A stretch of DNA of 39,207 nt. Source: Candidatus Cloacimonadota bacterium. GTDB lineage: Bacteria; Cloacimonadota; Cloacimonadia; Cloacimonadales; JAQVBK01. Below the pieces are notes generated by a model. The model saw only the letters and a program-made list of their open reading frames with translations. It did not search any database and had not been told where the DNA came from. Location of the stretch: assembly GCA_028690365.1 (NCBI GenBank), contig JAQVBK010000003.1, forward strand, positions 1 to 39,207, read 5' to 3'. Positions 8,594-16,794 of this stretch are shown here, piece after piece (position 1 is the first letter of the stretch; each line of letters opens with the position of its first letter). The translations under genes and the position numbers were made by a program.

Positions 8594-9352
8594 ATGCTGG
8601 GATATTTGTTAAGACCATTATCTGAATTAGGCGAATACTTGCTTATGATGAGAGCTGCACTTGTTGCATCGTTAAAAACAATAAAGAGAAAATATGAAAT
8701 TCTTAAACAGATGAAGAAAATCGGATACGATTCTCTTTTGCTGATTTTTGTTACTTCAGGTTTCACCGGTTTGGTAACGGCTGTTCAAGCAACTTATCAG
8801 ACAAGCAACTATATTCCTAAAAGCCTGATAGGAGTTCTGGTCGGGAAATCAACTATGATTGAGTTAGCACCTGTTCTTACAGCTCTTGTACTAAGTGGCA
8901 AGGTAGGTGCTTCCATTGCTGCCGAAATTGGTACAATGAAAGTAAGTGAACAGATTGATGCCCTTGAAACTCTGGCAGTTGACCCTGTAGAGTATCTGTA
9001 CTATCCAAGAATTCTGGCTGGAATACTGATGTTTCCAGCCTTGACGATTTTCTCAAATGTAATTGCAATTTTATCAGCTTTTTTCTTATCAACTTTCAGG
9101 TACAAACTTAGTTTTTACAGCTTTTTCTCAAACATGAAAAACTATTTTCAACCCTATGATTTATGGGGAGGACTTGTCAAAGCTTTCTTTTTTGGATTCG
9201 TGGTCACTTCAATCGCCTGTTTCATAGGATCAAAAACTAAGGGGGGTGCAGAAGGAGTCGGTAAATCAGCTACTCAATCTGTTGTGTATTCGTCTATTTC
9301 TATTCTGGTGATGGATTTTGCTGTAGCATATTTTCTTTTTGGTAATCGATAA
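8594..9352 (+). CDS. mlaE: MlaE-family ABC transporter permease
   Basis: A 252-residue integral membrane protein with about five hydrophobic segments. The central 'GKVGASIAAEIGTMKVSEQIDALETL' region is the family hallmark. MlaE permeases form the inner-membrane core of lipid-trafficking systems (Mla in E. coli, TGD1 in plastids) that move phospholipids between membranes, which implies a diderm cell. The usual partners (MlaF ATPase and MlaD MCE-domain protein) are not next to it here, as the following gene encodes an unrelated binding lipoprotein. The start ATG is preceded by a modest GAGAG. Confidence 0.9.
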   Translation: MLGYLLRPLSELGEYLLMMRAALVASLKTIKRKYEILKQMKKIGYDSLLLIFVTSGFTGLVTAVQATYQTSNYIPKSLIGVLVGKSTMIELAPVLTALVLSGKVGASIAAEIGTMKVSEQIDALETLAVDPVEYLYYPRILAGILMFPALTIFSNVIAILSAFFLSTFRYKLSFYSFFSNMKNYFQPYDLWGGLVKAFFFGFVVTSIACFIGSKTKGGAEGVGKSATQSVVYSSISILVMDFAVAYFLFGNR

Positions 9353-10371
9353 TGAAATTTACAAACTACTCCTTGTTAATTCTCTTAATAATTGTGATTT
9401 CTTGTCGAAAACAACAGGAACCTGAATATATTACTGATAAACAAGACTATAGAATTGCCATACTGGACTTTATGAGTCATAATGTATTTGCCGAAAGTAT
9501 TTCAGAATATTTCACACCTTATGATTTGAATTTGAATTTCCAAGTCTTCAATAATCTCGGATCTCTACAAGATGCTTTAAAAAATGATAAGAAGTTTGAT
9601 CTGATTATGGGTCTAAAAAATACTGATGTTTATTTCTTTGAAAGTGATTCATTATTTGTAATATACGATGAAAAAATTAAGATGAAATCAGAGTACAAGG
9701 AAATGTATAAAATGGGGATAACTCCTCTTTTTTATAATTTTCTCTCTTTTACTTATTCGGAAAACCTGATAAAAAATCCACCTCAAACTTTCGGACAGTT
9801 AACAGACAATATACACGATCAACAATTTCTGGTTTTTTCTCCCGAATCAACTGATCTTGGCAGAGATTTTTTACTTTTTACAATAGCGCTTTGGAAGACA
9901 AATGGATTTCGTCATTTTTGGAGTGGTTTTAAACAGAATGTTATTATGGCTTCAAATGATATTGAATCAGGAGTTGATCGTTTCCTTGCAAAAGAAGCTC
10001 TTTATTGCCTCAGTTATTCTACTTTCCCATATTACATGAATAAACATGAAAATGAAAAAAAACTTAATTCAATTAGTTTTCAGGAGGGAGGTTTCAAAGT
10101 AGTATTCGGAGCTGCAATACCAAAAGAATCCAAATTCAGAAGTATTTCAGAAACGTTTGTTAAATATATCTATTCTGCTGAGTTTCAAAAGGAGATTCCT
10201 CTACTTTTGGCAATGTATCCGGTTGTTTCAGCAGAAGAGTTATCAGATGAATTAAAGCTACCAAAGAAACCAACTCTAGTCTACGATAAAGAATTAAGAT
10301 ATATGAATATTTGTCACAACTACGCAAATTGGTTAAAGATATGGAAAAAAGAAATTTTGACAAACAAGTAA
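9352..10371 (+). CDS. ThiB-like ABC substrate-binding lipoprotein
   Basis: A 339-residue exported lipoprotein: a hydrophobic signal ending in lipobox VISC, so Cys18 would be the lipidated N-terminus. The mature part follows the thiamine/iron group of periplasmic binding proteins (E. coli ThiB/TbpA type). It has 'STDLGRDFLLF', a 'SYSTFPYY' segment, then 'FQEGGFKVVFGAAIPKES' and the C-terminal 'FQKEIPLLLAMYPV'. The ligand could be thiamine or a related compound, but this is inferred only from overall pattern. No permease or ATPase of the same system is adjacent. It overlaps mlaE by one base (TAATG) and probably shares its transcript; the pairing with mlaE is not a known one. Confidence 0.75.
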   Translation: MKFTNYSLLILLIIVISCRKQQEPEYITDKQDYRIAILDFMSHNVFAESISEYFTPYDLNLNFQVFNNLGSLQDALKNDKKFDLIMGLKNTDVYFFESDSLFVIYDEKIKMKSEYKEMYKMGITPLFYNFLSFTYSENLIKNPPQTFGQLTDNIHDQQFLVFSPESTDLGRDFLLFTIALWKTNGFRHFWSGFKQNVIMASNDIESGVDRFLAKEALYCLSYSTFPYYMNKHENEKKLNSISFQEGGFKVVFGAAIPKESKFRSISETFVKYIYSAEFQKEIPLLLAMYPVVSAEELSDELKLPKKPTLVYDKELRYMNICHNYANWLKIWKKEILTNK

Positions 10372-10853
10372 GTGAACCATTTAGAATTGTGCTATTCCAA
10401 CCTGAGATTCCTGCAAATACCGGTAATATCAGCAGATTATGTGTAGGAAGTGCAGCAGAACTTCACATTATAAAACCTATGAGATTTTTACTGACAGATA
10501 AATACATGAAAAGAGCAGGATTAGATTATTGGGACAATTTGAAGCTTATTCTGCATGATTCATACGAAGAGTTTCTTGAAAAATACAAGGAAGAGAGAAT
10601 TTATTACCTTACAACTAAAGCTGTAAAAAATTATACAGATATTGAGTACAAGCCAGGTGATTTTTTTATGTTTGGTCCCGAAACAAAAGGTCTTCCTGAA
10701 TCAATAATTTTTTCTGAAAAGAATCAAGAAAATATCGTTACTATTCCAATGAACAAAAACATCAGATCAATAAATTTATCCAATAGTGTTGCAATTGTTT
10801 TATATGAAGCGTTAAGACAAAATGGTTTCAACAATATCTCAGATGGTAAGTAG
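10341..10853 (+). CDS. trmL: tRNA (cytidine/uridine-2'-O-)-methyltransferase, TrmL-like SPOUT
   Basis: Methylates the ribose of the wobble base 34 in certain leucine tRNAs in characterised TrmL enzymes. The 170-residue protein has the SPOUT trefoil-knot motifs: 'PEIPANTGNISRLC' (motif 1), 'FGPETKGLPESI' (motif 2) and 'IPMNKNIRSINLSNSVAIVLYE' (motif 3). The ORF-track start at TTG 10311 is deep in the previous gene; I prefer ATG 10341, which gives a normal family length. This still overlaps the binding-protein gene by 31 bases, suggesting coupled translation. Confidence 0.9.
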   Translation: MEKRNFDKQVSEPFRIVLFQPEIPANTGNISRLCVGSAAELHIIKPMRFLLTDKYMKRAGLDYWDNLKLILHDSYEEFLEKYKEERIYYLTTKAVKNYTDIEYKPGDFFMFGPETKGLPESIIFSEKNQENIVTIPMNKNIRSINLSNSVAIVLYEALRQNGFNNISDGK

Positions 10854-10894
10854 ATTTTTTTGTGACAAAAATATACACCGAAGCAGGAGTTAGT

Positions 10895-12106
10895 ATGTTA
10901 AAAGGGAAAAAGATATTATTGGGAGTTACAGGCGGAATAGCCGCTTATAAGGCAGTGGATTTGGTCAGCAGATTGGTTAAAGGCGGAGCAGAAATAAGAA
11001 TAATAATGACAAAAAATGCTTGTGAATTTGTAACTCCGTTAACTTTGAAAGCTGTGTCAAGCAGCAGAGTTTCTGTAGAAATGTTTGATTTGAATAACCC
11101 AATTGAACATATAGAATTGGCTGATTGGGCAGATTTTACTGTGATAGCTCCGGCAACAGCAGATGTAATTGGTAAACTGGCACACGGAATAGCAGATGAT
11201 TTACTGACTTCTACGGTTCTCGCTATAAAAAAGAAAATTCTTATTGTTCCGGCAATGAATGTAAATATGTATGCAAACACTGTTGTTCAGAACAATATTG
11301 CAATAATGATAAAAAGAGGCTTTCTTTTCATGGAACCGGAATCAGGCAGACTTGCTTGTGGATATCAGGGAAAAGGAAGATTTCCTGACGTTAATGAAAT
11401 CTTATATTATATATCTTCACTTGTCGATTACTCTAGAGATCTTATCGGGAAAAAAGTAATGGTAACCGCAGGTGCTTGCAGAGAATATTTTGATCCTATG
11501 CGTTTTATGACTAATTCATCTTCCGGTAAAATGGGTTTGGCTTTAGCAAGAGCAGCACACATAAGAGGTGCTGAGGTCGAGTTAATCACTGCTTCTGTTA
11601 CAGAAAGCATCCCTCATTATTTGAAACCAAAATCAGCTGTTTCAGCCGAACAAATGTTTGAAGCATGTTCCGAAACATTTCCTGAAATGGATTTGATTTT
11701 CATGACTGCAGCAGTTACCGATTACACCTTCATTGAGAAGCACGAGCAAAAGGTAAAAAAAGACAACATTGATTTGCAGATAAACATGATTAGAACAAAA
11801 GACGTTCTTCAGGAAATGGGAAATAATAAATCAAAAAATCAAATTCTGGTTGGATTTGCTGCAGAAAGTGATGAAATTGAAAGAAATGCAGGTAATAAAC
11901 TTGTGAAGAAGAATCTGGATTTTATTGTTGCAAACGATATCGCTGTATCAGGAAAAGATGAAACAAAAGTAATACTGATTAATCAGATTGCAAGTGAATA
12001 TCTGACTGGTTCAAAATTCGATGTTGCAAATCAAATAATAGATATTGTTTTTGAGAAAAACATTGTGAACTGCAATATGGAAGATAATGATGAAATGTCT
12101 AAGTGA
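10895..12106 (+). CDS. coaBC: bifunctional phosphopantothenoylcysteine decarboxylase/synthetase
   Basis: Catalyses two steps of coenzyme A synthesis: joining cysteine to 4'-phosphopantothenate (CoaB) and decarboxylating the product (CoaC). The 403-residue protein begins with the FMN-binding CoaC half: 'GVTGGIAAYKA', active His in 'IEHIELADWAD', 'PAMNVNMY', and the substrate-clamp cysteine in 'GRLACGYQGKGR'. The CoaB half starts near 'VMVTAGACRE' and has 'NSSSGKMG', 'TAAVTDY' and 'GFAAES'. CoaB usually reads 'TAGPT(R/Q)E', so 'TAGACRE' is a local variant. The track's GTG start at 10862 is replaced by ATG 10895, which has AGGAG at the right distance and matches family N-termini. Confidence 0.95.
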   Translation: MLKGKKILLGVTGGIAAYKAVDLVSRLVKGGAEIRIIMTKNACEFVTPLTLKAVSSSRVSVEMFDLNNPIEHIELADWADFTVIAPATADVIGKLAHGIADDLLTSTVLAIKKKILIVPAMNVNMYANTVVQNNIAIMIKRGFLFMEPESGRLACGYQGKGRFPDVNEILYYISSLVDYSRDLIGKKVMVTAGACREYFDPMRFMTNSSSGKMGLALARAAHIRGAEVELITASVTESIPHYLKPKSAVSAEQMFEACSETFPEMDLIFMTAAVTDYTFIEKHEQKVKKDNIDLQINMIRTKDVLQEMGNNKSKNQILVGFAAESDEIERNAGNKLVKKNLDFIVANDIAVSGKDETKVILINQIASEYLTGSKFDVANQIIDIVFEKNIVNCNMEDNDEMSK

Positions 12107-12854
12107 GCAGAGAACTATAATTATCACAGGAGCAAGTGGTAGTATCGCTTCCGGACTTATTTCGAGATTCATTGAACTTGGAGACAAGCTTATTCTTATA
12201 TACAGAGTATTCACGGAAGAATATAATTCTATTAAAAAGAAATATCCTGAGCAGATTTTTGGAATTGAATCTGATTTAAAAAATCTTTCTGAAATACAGA
12301 ACAAACTAGATAATACTATTGCAGATAATAAACTTAACCCTGGTTTCTTGATTCACACTGCTGCAATGAGAAGCATTGATTTTTCGAGTTTAGCAGATGG
12401 CGAACCCCAAATTTGGTATGATGTGATTGAAAATAATCTTATCATAACATACCATATTCTAAGATGTTCAATAGAAATCCTCAGGAGAAATGGATTTGGT
12501 CGAATTGTACTCTTCGGTTCAAATGTTAGCAGGATAGGATTGGGAAATGGATCTGCTTATTCAGCTTCAAAAGCTGCAATAGCTAATTTATGTCGTTCTG
12601 TTGCTTGCGAAGAAGCTGAGAACAACATTCTGATAAATACCATTTCACCAGGACCAGTAAAAATTGATGATTCAAAGTTCAATCCGGAATACAGGGAGTT
12701 CAGAAAACAGTATTACGATGATCAACTCAAGAGAATTCCCTTGAATAGATTAGCAGACGTTGATGATATTTTTAACCTATGTAATTTCCTTATATCCAAA
12801 ACAAATACTTATATTACAGGCGAAGAAATTTTCGTTACCGGTGGAGCTCTATGA
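12087..12854 (+). CDS. short-chain dehydrogenase/reductase (SDR), FabG-like
   Basis: A 255-residue classical SDR: NAD(P)-binding TGASGSIASG near the N-terminus, 'HTAAMRS' in place of the usual NAG motif, a catalytic Ser in 'LFGSNVSRIG', and YSASK giving the catalytic Tyr and Lys. The 'ISPGPV' loop and a C-terminal 'YITGEEIFVTGGAL' complete the fold. The substrate is unknown. Two adjacent ATGs (12087 and 12090) share a GGAAG upstream; both overlap the end of coaBC by about 20 bases. The stop overlaps the DUF3108 gene start (ATGA). It could be an acyl-ACP or sugar reductase; context does not decide. Confidence 0.88.
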   Translation: MMKCLSEQRTIIITGASGSIASGLISRFIELGDKLILIYRVFTEEYNSIKKKYPEQIFGIESDLKNLSEIQNKLDNTIADNKLNPGFLIHTAAMRSIDFSSLADGEPQIWYDVIENNLIITYHILRCSIEILRRNGFGRIVLFGSNVSRIGLGNGSAYSASKAAIANLCRSVACEEAENNILINTISPGPVKIDDSKFNPEYREFRKQYYDDQLKRIPLNRLADVDDIFNLCNFLISKTNTYITGEEIFVTGGAL

Positions 12855-13603
12855 AATTTGTCTACTCAATATTTTTAACGTTGATGATCACTTTGCTACT
12901 GTCTTTTCAAAACAATGAGAAGTTAACTTTTAAGATTAAATATGGGATAATCTCAGCTGCTGAAGCTGTTTTAGAAGTAAGAGAAGAGTTGTATCGTGAT
13001 AGTACAGAAATTTACAAAATATCAGCTACAACAGAAACTAATTCTGTTTTTGATAAAGTATTTAAAGTCAGGGATTATATTGAATCTATTTGGAGAAAAG
13101 ATGATCTTGTATCTCTGAGATTTACCAAAAAATTGAGAGAAGGTAATTATCAACAGTACAGAATTCATTATTATTATCCTGAACAAAATCTTTCTATTTA
13201 CATGAAATATGGCAGGAAATCCAAAACTTTCAATGAAAAACAGATGGAGATTCCCGAGAGAACACAAGATATCTTTAGCGCGTTTTACTGGGTTAGAAAT
13301 CATGAATTTTCTGTCGGAGATTCTATAGATGTGAATGTCACTGTTGATGGTGGCAATTATGTAACAAGAGTCAATATCCTCGAAGAAGAAAAAGTGGACA
13401 CAATCTTTGGCAAAATAAACTGCTTCAAAATTGAACCGATTCTTAAAGGGGAATCTATATTTAACCAGACGGGAAGAGTATTTATTTGGCTGACTGCAGA
13501 TGAACACAAGATTCCTGTATTGCTAGAGAGTAAAATCATTTTCGGCAGTTTCAGAGCTATTCTTGAGAAAGCAGAAAATGTGGCTTTGGAAATAAAAGAA
13601 TGA
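12851..13603 (+). CDS. DUF3108 domain exported protein
   Basis: A 250-residue protein with an N-terminal hydrophobic signal ('FLTLMITLLLSF', cleavage after about residue 20), so probably periplasmic. The body is beta-rich and matches the DUF3108 pattern by eye: 'KYGIISAAEAVLEV' start, 'FKVRDYIESIW', 'ERTQDIFSAFYWVR', and 'GRVFIWLTADEHKIPVLLESKI' near the end. DUF3108 proteins are widespread in Gram-negative bacteria, without an established function; the fold resembles LolA-like lipid-binding half barrels. It overlaps the SDR upstream and queA downstream by four bases each, so the three are probably co-translated. Confidence 0.8.
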   Translation: MKFVYSIFLTLMITLLLSFQNNEKLTFKIKYGIISAAEAVLEVREELYRDSTEIYKISATTETNSVFDKVFKVRDYIESIWRKDDLVSLRFTKKLREGNYQQYRIHYYYPEQNLSIYMKYGRKSKTFNEKQMEIPERTQDIFSAFYWVRNHEFSVGDSIDVNVTVDGGNYVTRVNILEEEKVDTIFGKINCFKIEPILKGESIFNQTGRVFIWLTADEHKIPVLLESKIIFGSFRAILEKAENVALEIKE

Positions 13604-14646
13604 AAGATGATTTTTTACTGAAAACAAGCAGTTACTTTTACGAGTTACCTGAAAATTTAGTAGCTCAATATCCTCTGGATAACAGAAGTCAATCACGTTT
13701 GCTACATTTGCATAAACAAACTGGAGAAATATCACACTTACGTTTCAATAATATTATTGATCTGTTGAATAAAGGTGATGTTCTGGTGATTAACAACACA
13801 AAAGTAATTCCTGCCAGATTATTTGGCACAAAGTCAACCGGTGCATTTGTTGAAGTATTTTTACTGAAACATCATGAGGAAAACAGATGGGAATGTCTGG
13901 TGCGCCCCGGCAGAAAATTACTCCCCGGAGCAATAGTGAATTTCAGTGACAAACTTACTGCAAAGATTATTGATAAAGCTGACGAAGGTAAAAGAATTGT
14001 GGAATTTTATTATGAAGGAGATTTTTGGAGACTACTTGATTCAATAGGTAAAACTCCGCTTCCACCTTATATATTGCGAGAAGCTGAAGAAAAAGATAAA
14101 GAGACCTATCAGACTGTATATGCCAACAAAAATGGTTCAGTAGCAGCACCTACTGCAGGTTTACATTTCACAGATGAAATTATCACTAAATTAAAAGAAA
14201 AAGGTGTAATCTTAGCTGAAGTATTGTTGCATGTGGGATTAGGAACATTCAGACCGGTGAAATCAGATTCCATCGAAAATCATGAGATGCACAGTGAATT
14301 TTGTGAGATTGGTACGGAAGCAGCAAATATAATAAACAAAGCTAAAAAAGAAAACAGAAGAGTGATTGCAGTAGGAACCACTTCTACCAGAACCCTTGAG
14401 AGCTTTGCACATGATAATTTGGTAAATTATGGATCTAAATGGACAAACATATTTATTCATCCAGGAAAGCAGTTCCAAATCATTGATGGACTTATAACAA
14501 ATTTTCACATGCCTGAATCAACACTGTTGATGCTGGTCTCTGCCTTTGCAGGTTATGAAAACATAATGAAAGCATATAAAATTGCTGTCGAAAAAGAATA
14601 TAGATTCTTCAGTTATGGCGATGCCATGGCAATTCTACCTGATTAG
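13600..14646 (+). CDS. queA: S-adenosylmethionine:tRNA ribosyltransferase-isomerase
   Basis: Makes epoxyqueuosine in tRNA by transferring the ribose of SAM to preQ1 at the wobble base. The 348-residue length is typical. Conserved segments include 'LPENLVAQYPLDNRSQSRLL', 'VLVINNTKVIPARLFG', 'VAAPTAGLHFT' and 'GTTSTRTLES', ending 'GDAMAIL'. It is the last gene of the plus-strand run that began at gcvH. Another queuosine gene, queD, lies 1.1 kb downstream beyond an oppositely oriented acetyltransferase, so part of the queuosine pathway is clustered here. Confidence 0.97.
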   Translation: MKDDFLLKTSSYFYELPENLVAQYPLDNRSQSRLLHLHKQTGEISHLRFNNIIDLLNKGDVLVINNTKVIPARLFGTKSTGAFVEVFLLKHHEENRWECLVRPGRKLLPGAIVNFSDKLTAKIIDKADEGKRIVEFYYEGDFWRLLDSIGKTPLPPYILREAEEKDKETYQTVYANKNGSVAAPTAGLHFTDEIITKLKEKGVILAEVLLHVGLGTFRPVKSDSIENHEMHSEFCEIGTEAANIINKAKKENRRVIAVGTTSTRTLESFAHDNLVNYGSKWTNIFIHPGKQFQIIDGLITNFHMPESTLLMLVSAFAGYENIMKAYKIAVEKEYRFFSYGDAMAILPD

Positions 14647-14664
14647 TCACTGTAAAAAAACATT

Positions 14665-15543
14665 CTAAGCATGAGATGTAATTGGGTGACTAAAGATTTT
14701 GGGGAATCTATAAGTTGAAGATTTATAAAAAATACTTTCATTACTTATTATTTCAACATTTTCATCATTTTTATCGAGAAAATCGGGAGTAAAAAATAGA
14801 TGTATTACACATGTTTCTTCATGACAGATTGTTCGGATGAATGAAGCAATGTCTAAATAACCGGTAAATATTATATCATATACAAACAAAGAATTCTTAT
14901 CGTACTTGCAAATTACTACAGCATTACAATCTTCTACGTAATAAATATTGTCTGCAAACATATTTGTACAGTACCAGGTAATTATTCCGGCTGAATTCTC
15001 TATAGAAAATTTTTCAGATAGCGGTTTTCTTTGCTTACAGATATTTAGCAATAAGTCTCGATCTGTGCTTTTATCTAAAGCAAGTTTTCGTTTGTTAATT
15101 TCTTGTTTGATGGGGTGATGTTTTTTCCATAAGAATCTACTGTCACAAGTTTCTGAAAACCCATACTTCAAATAAAAATCTCTGGCATGTTCTTCCGGAA
15201 AAAGATAGATTAGATCAACTTTTTGTGAATATTTCTGTAATACTTTCTGCATAAGCTGGGAAGCGTATCCGTTATTTCTGTATTCAGGATGAGTCATTAC
15301 CGTACCAATCTGTAATGCACTAAGCTTTTTACCGGAAATTATTGCAGTAAGTTCACTAACTGAAACATTTGAGACTATTTTATCATTGTGGCAAAATGAG
15401 TGACAGATATAATTGTCAGTCCAGAAGTTATAGCTATACCACTTTTCAAAATCAATCCCGAAGACCGAATTTGCCAATTGATTAAAACTATTTCGTAAAT
15501 GTGGAACATCCTTATAATCATAGATATACTTAGTTTTTATCAT
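14665..15543 (-). CDS. GNAT-family N-acetyltransferase
   Basis: A 292-residue protein with one clear GNAT domain in its N-terminal half. The acetyl-CoA-binding motif A is 'IGTVMTHPEYRNNGYASQLM', where the R-x-x-G-x-(A/G) loop is RNNGYA. 'FYLKYGFSE' is the usual end of motif B. The C-terminal half is not recognised, although a two-domain layout of this type (Eis/predicted acetyltransferase with C-terminal extension) is common. The substrate is unknown. A consensus AGGAGG lies nine bases upstream of the ATG. It is the only minus-strand gene between queA and queD and converges on queA with an 18-base gap. Confidence 0.85.
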   Translation of the reverse strand: MIKTKYIYDYKDVPHLRNSFNQLANSVFGIDFEKWYSYNFWTDNYICHSFCHNDKIVSNVSVSELTAIISGKKLSALQIGTVMTHPEYRNNGYASQLMQKVLQKYSQKVDLIYLFPEEHARDFYLKYGFSETCDSRFLWKKHHPIKQEINKRKLALDKSTDRDLLLNICKQRKPLSEKFSIENSAGIITWYCTNMFADNIYYVEDCNAVVICKYDKNSLFVYDIIFTGYLDIASFIRTICHEETCVIHLFFTPDFLDKNDENVEIISNESIFYKSSTYRFPKIFSHPITSHA

Positions 15544-15709
15544 GTGGATATCCTCCTCACCGGAGCAAAATCTATATAGTCAAAAAATTATCAAGTGATA
15601 ATTATCAGATGTGATCAATGAGATGAAATTTCAGAAACAAAACTGAAAACTACAGAGCAAAAGTTTATCTAAATTTTAGTGATTATCAGTAATCAGTTAG
15701 AGACAAAAA

Positions 15710-15739
15710 TTGACATCACTATACGTTAAAAATTCTTTA
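15710..15739 (+). promoter_or_regulatory. possible queD-engB-dxs-mnmE promoter
   Basis: TTGACA followed by TTAAAAATTCTTTAC with no TATAAT at the standard spacing, 43-72 bases before the queD ATG. It resembles the upstream regions of gcvH and tRNA-Val in this window. I looked for a preQ1 riboswitch in the 238-base gap 15544-15781 and could not convince myself of one. Confidence 0.3.
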
Positions 15740-15781
15740 CAAGAAAAAGCCTTGAAAAAATTTAACATAAAGGAGTTAAAA

Positions 15782-16156
15782 ATGTTCAAGATTAATGTTA
15801 CATCTCAATTTTCAGCTGCACATAAGCTGATAGACTACGATGGAAAGTGTTCTAATTTACACGGACACAACTGGACTGTAAGGGTAGGTATTTATTGCGA
15901 GAAAACTAATGAAATAGGTATCACCATAGACTTCACAAAGGTAAAAAAACATCTCTCAGATCTAATTGAAGAATTCGACCACAAATTCCTTAATGAACTG
16001 GACTGTTTTCATGGAATGAATCCAACTTCAGAGAACATTGCCAGGGTAATGTATAAAGATTTCTCCGAAAATCTCAAAGAGGAAGGGTGCAAACTAGCTG
16101 ATGTAGAAATATGGGAGTCTGATAAGTCTTCGATAATTTATACTGAGGAGATATGA
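15782..16156 (+). CDS. queD: 6-carboxy-5,6,7,8-tetrahydropterin synthase
   Basis: Converts 7,8-dihydroneopterin triphosphate to 6-carboxytetrahydropterin in the queuosine (preQ0) pathway. The 124-residue protein has zinc ligands H14 (SAAHKL), H27 and H29 in the C-x3-H-G-H motif CSNLHGHNW, with C23 as the catalytic Cys. It also has 'EEFDHKFLNEL' with the catalytic Asp-His pair, 'PTSENIA' and a C-terminal 'VEIWES' Glu. The C-x3-HGH spacing favours QueD over eukaryotic-type PTPS. The ATG at 15782 has AAGGAG at ideal spacing; the track's TTG start is part of a promoter-like TTGACA. The stop overlaps engB (ATGA). Confidence 0.95.
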   Translation: MFKINVTSQFSAAHKLIDYDGKCSNLHGHNWTVRVGIYCEKTNEIGITIDFTKVKKHLSDLIEEFDHKFLNELDCFHGMNPTSENIARVMYKDFSENLKEEGCKLADVEIWESDKSSIIYTEEI

Positions 16157-16761
16157 TAAGAATTCTTGAATCAGAATTTATAACCAGCGCTGTTAACCCC
16201 GGACAATACCCTGAATCCACATGCGTTGACATTGCTTTTTGTGGTAAATCAAATGTTGGTAAATCTTCTATGATTAACACCCTCCTTAATCGAAAAACTA
16301 TTGCAAAAATAAGTAATACTCCCGGTAAAACTAGACTAATTAATTTTTTCAAAATAAGATTTCTTCACAATGAGCAAAACGAAGGATTTTTAAATTTTGT
16401 TGATTTGCCGGGATATGGTTATGCAAAAGTAAGCAAAACTGAGCGTGATAGTTGGAAAACAATGATTTCAAGTTTCCTGGAGAAAAGATTCCAGCTCAGA
16501 GGTTTAATTATTTTAGTAGATATCAGACATAAAGCAGATCCTAAAGATATTCTGATGTTGGAATTAGTTAGAAGATCAGGGATTCCTCATGCGGTTGTTG
16601 CCACGAAAACTGACAAACTAAAAAAGACTGTAGTAAATCAATATCTTCAGAACCTGAAAAACGAGCTTGGGCTTGTAGATGAAAACATTTATGGTTTCTC
16701 TTCTCTCAAAAAAAGCGGAGTAGAAAATGTTCTTCAGTGGATAGAAAATAGAGTTTTGTGA
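16153..16761 (+). CDS. engB: ribosome biogenesis GTP-binding protein EngB (YihA/YsxC)
   Basis: Essential TRAFAC GTPase involved in assembly of the large ribosomal subunit. The 202-residue protein has G1 GKSNVGKSS (residues 31-39), a switch with 'SNTPGKTRLINFF', G3 'DLPGYGYAKV' (the EngB signature), G4 'TKTDK' and G5 'SSLKKSG'. The start overlaps queD by four bases. It lies 33 bases upstream of dxs and is probably in the same transcript. Confidence 0.96.
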   Translation: MIRILESEFITSAVNPGQYPESTCVDIAFCGKSNVGKSSMINTLLNRKTIAKISNTPGKTRLINFFKIRFLHNEQNEGFLNFVDLPGYGYAKVSKTERDSWKTMISSFLEKRFQLRGLIILVDIRHKADPKDILMLELVRRSGIPHAVVATKTDKLKKTVVNQYLQNLKNELGLVDENIYGFSSLKKSGVENVLQWIENRVL

Positions 16762-16794
16762 TTATTTAGAACCTACAACAATAATAGAGGATTT

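Noticed and set aside
14643-14693. Inverted repeat TTAGTCAC/GTGACTAA between queA and the GNAT gene
   Set aside because: The 35-base loop and the overlap with GNAT coding sequence make a shared terminator doubtful.
15544-15781. preQ1 riboswitch upstream of queD
   Set aside because: Gene context invites it, but I could not find the short H-type pseudoknot or C-rich loop pattern with confidence.
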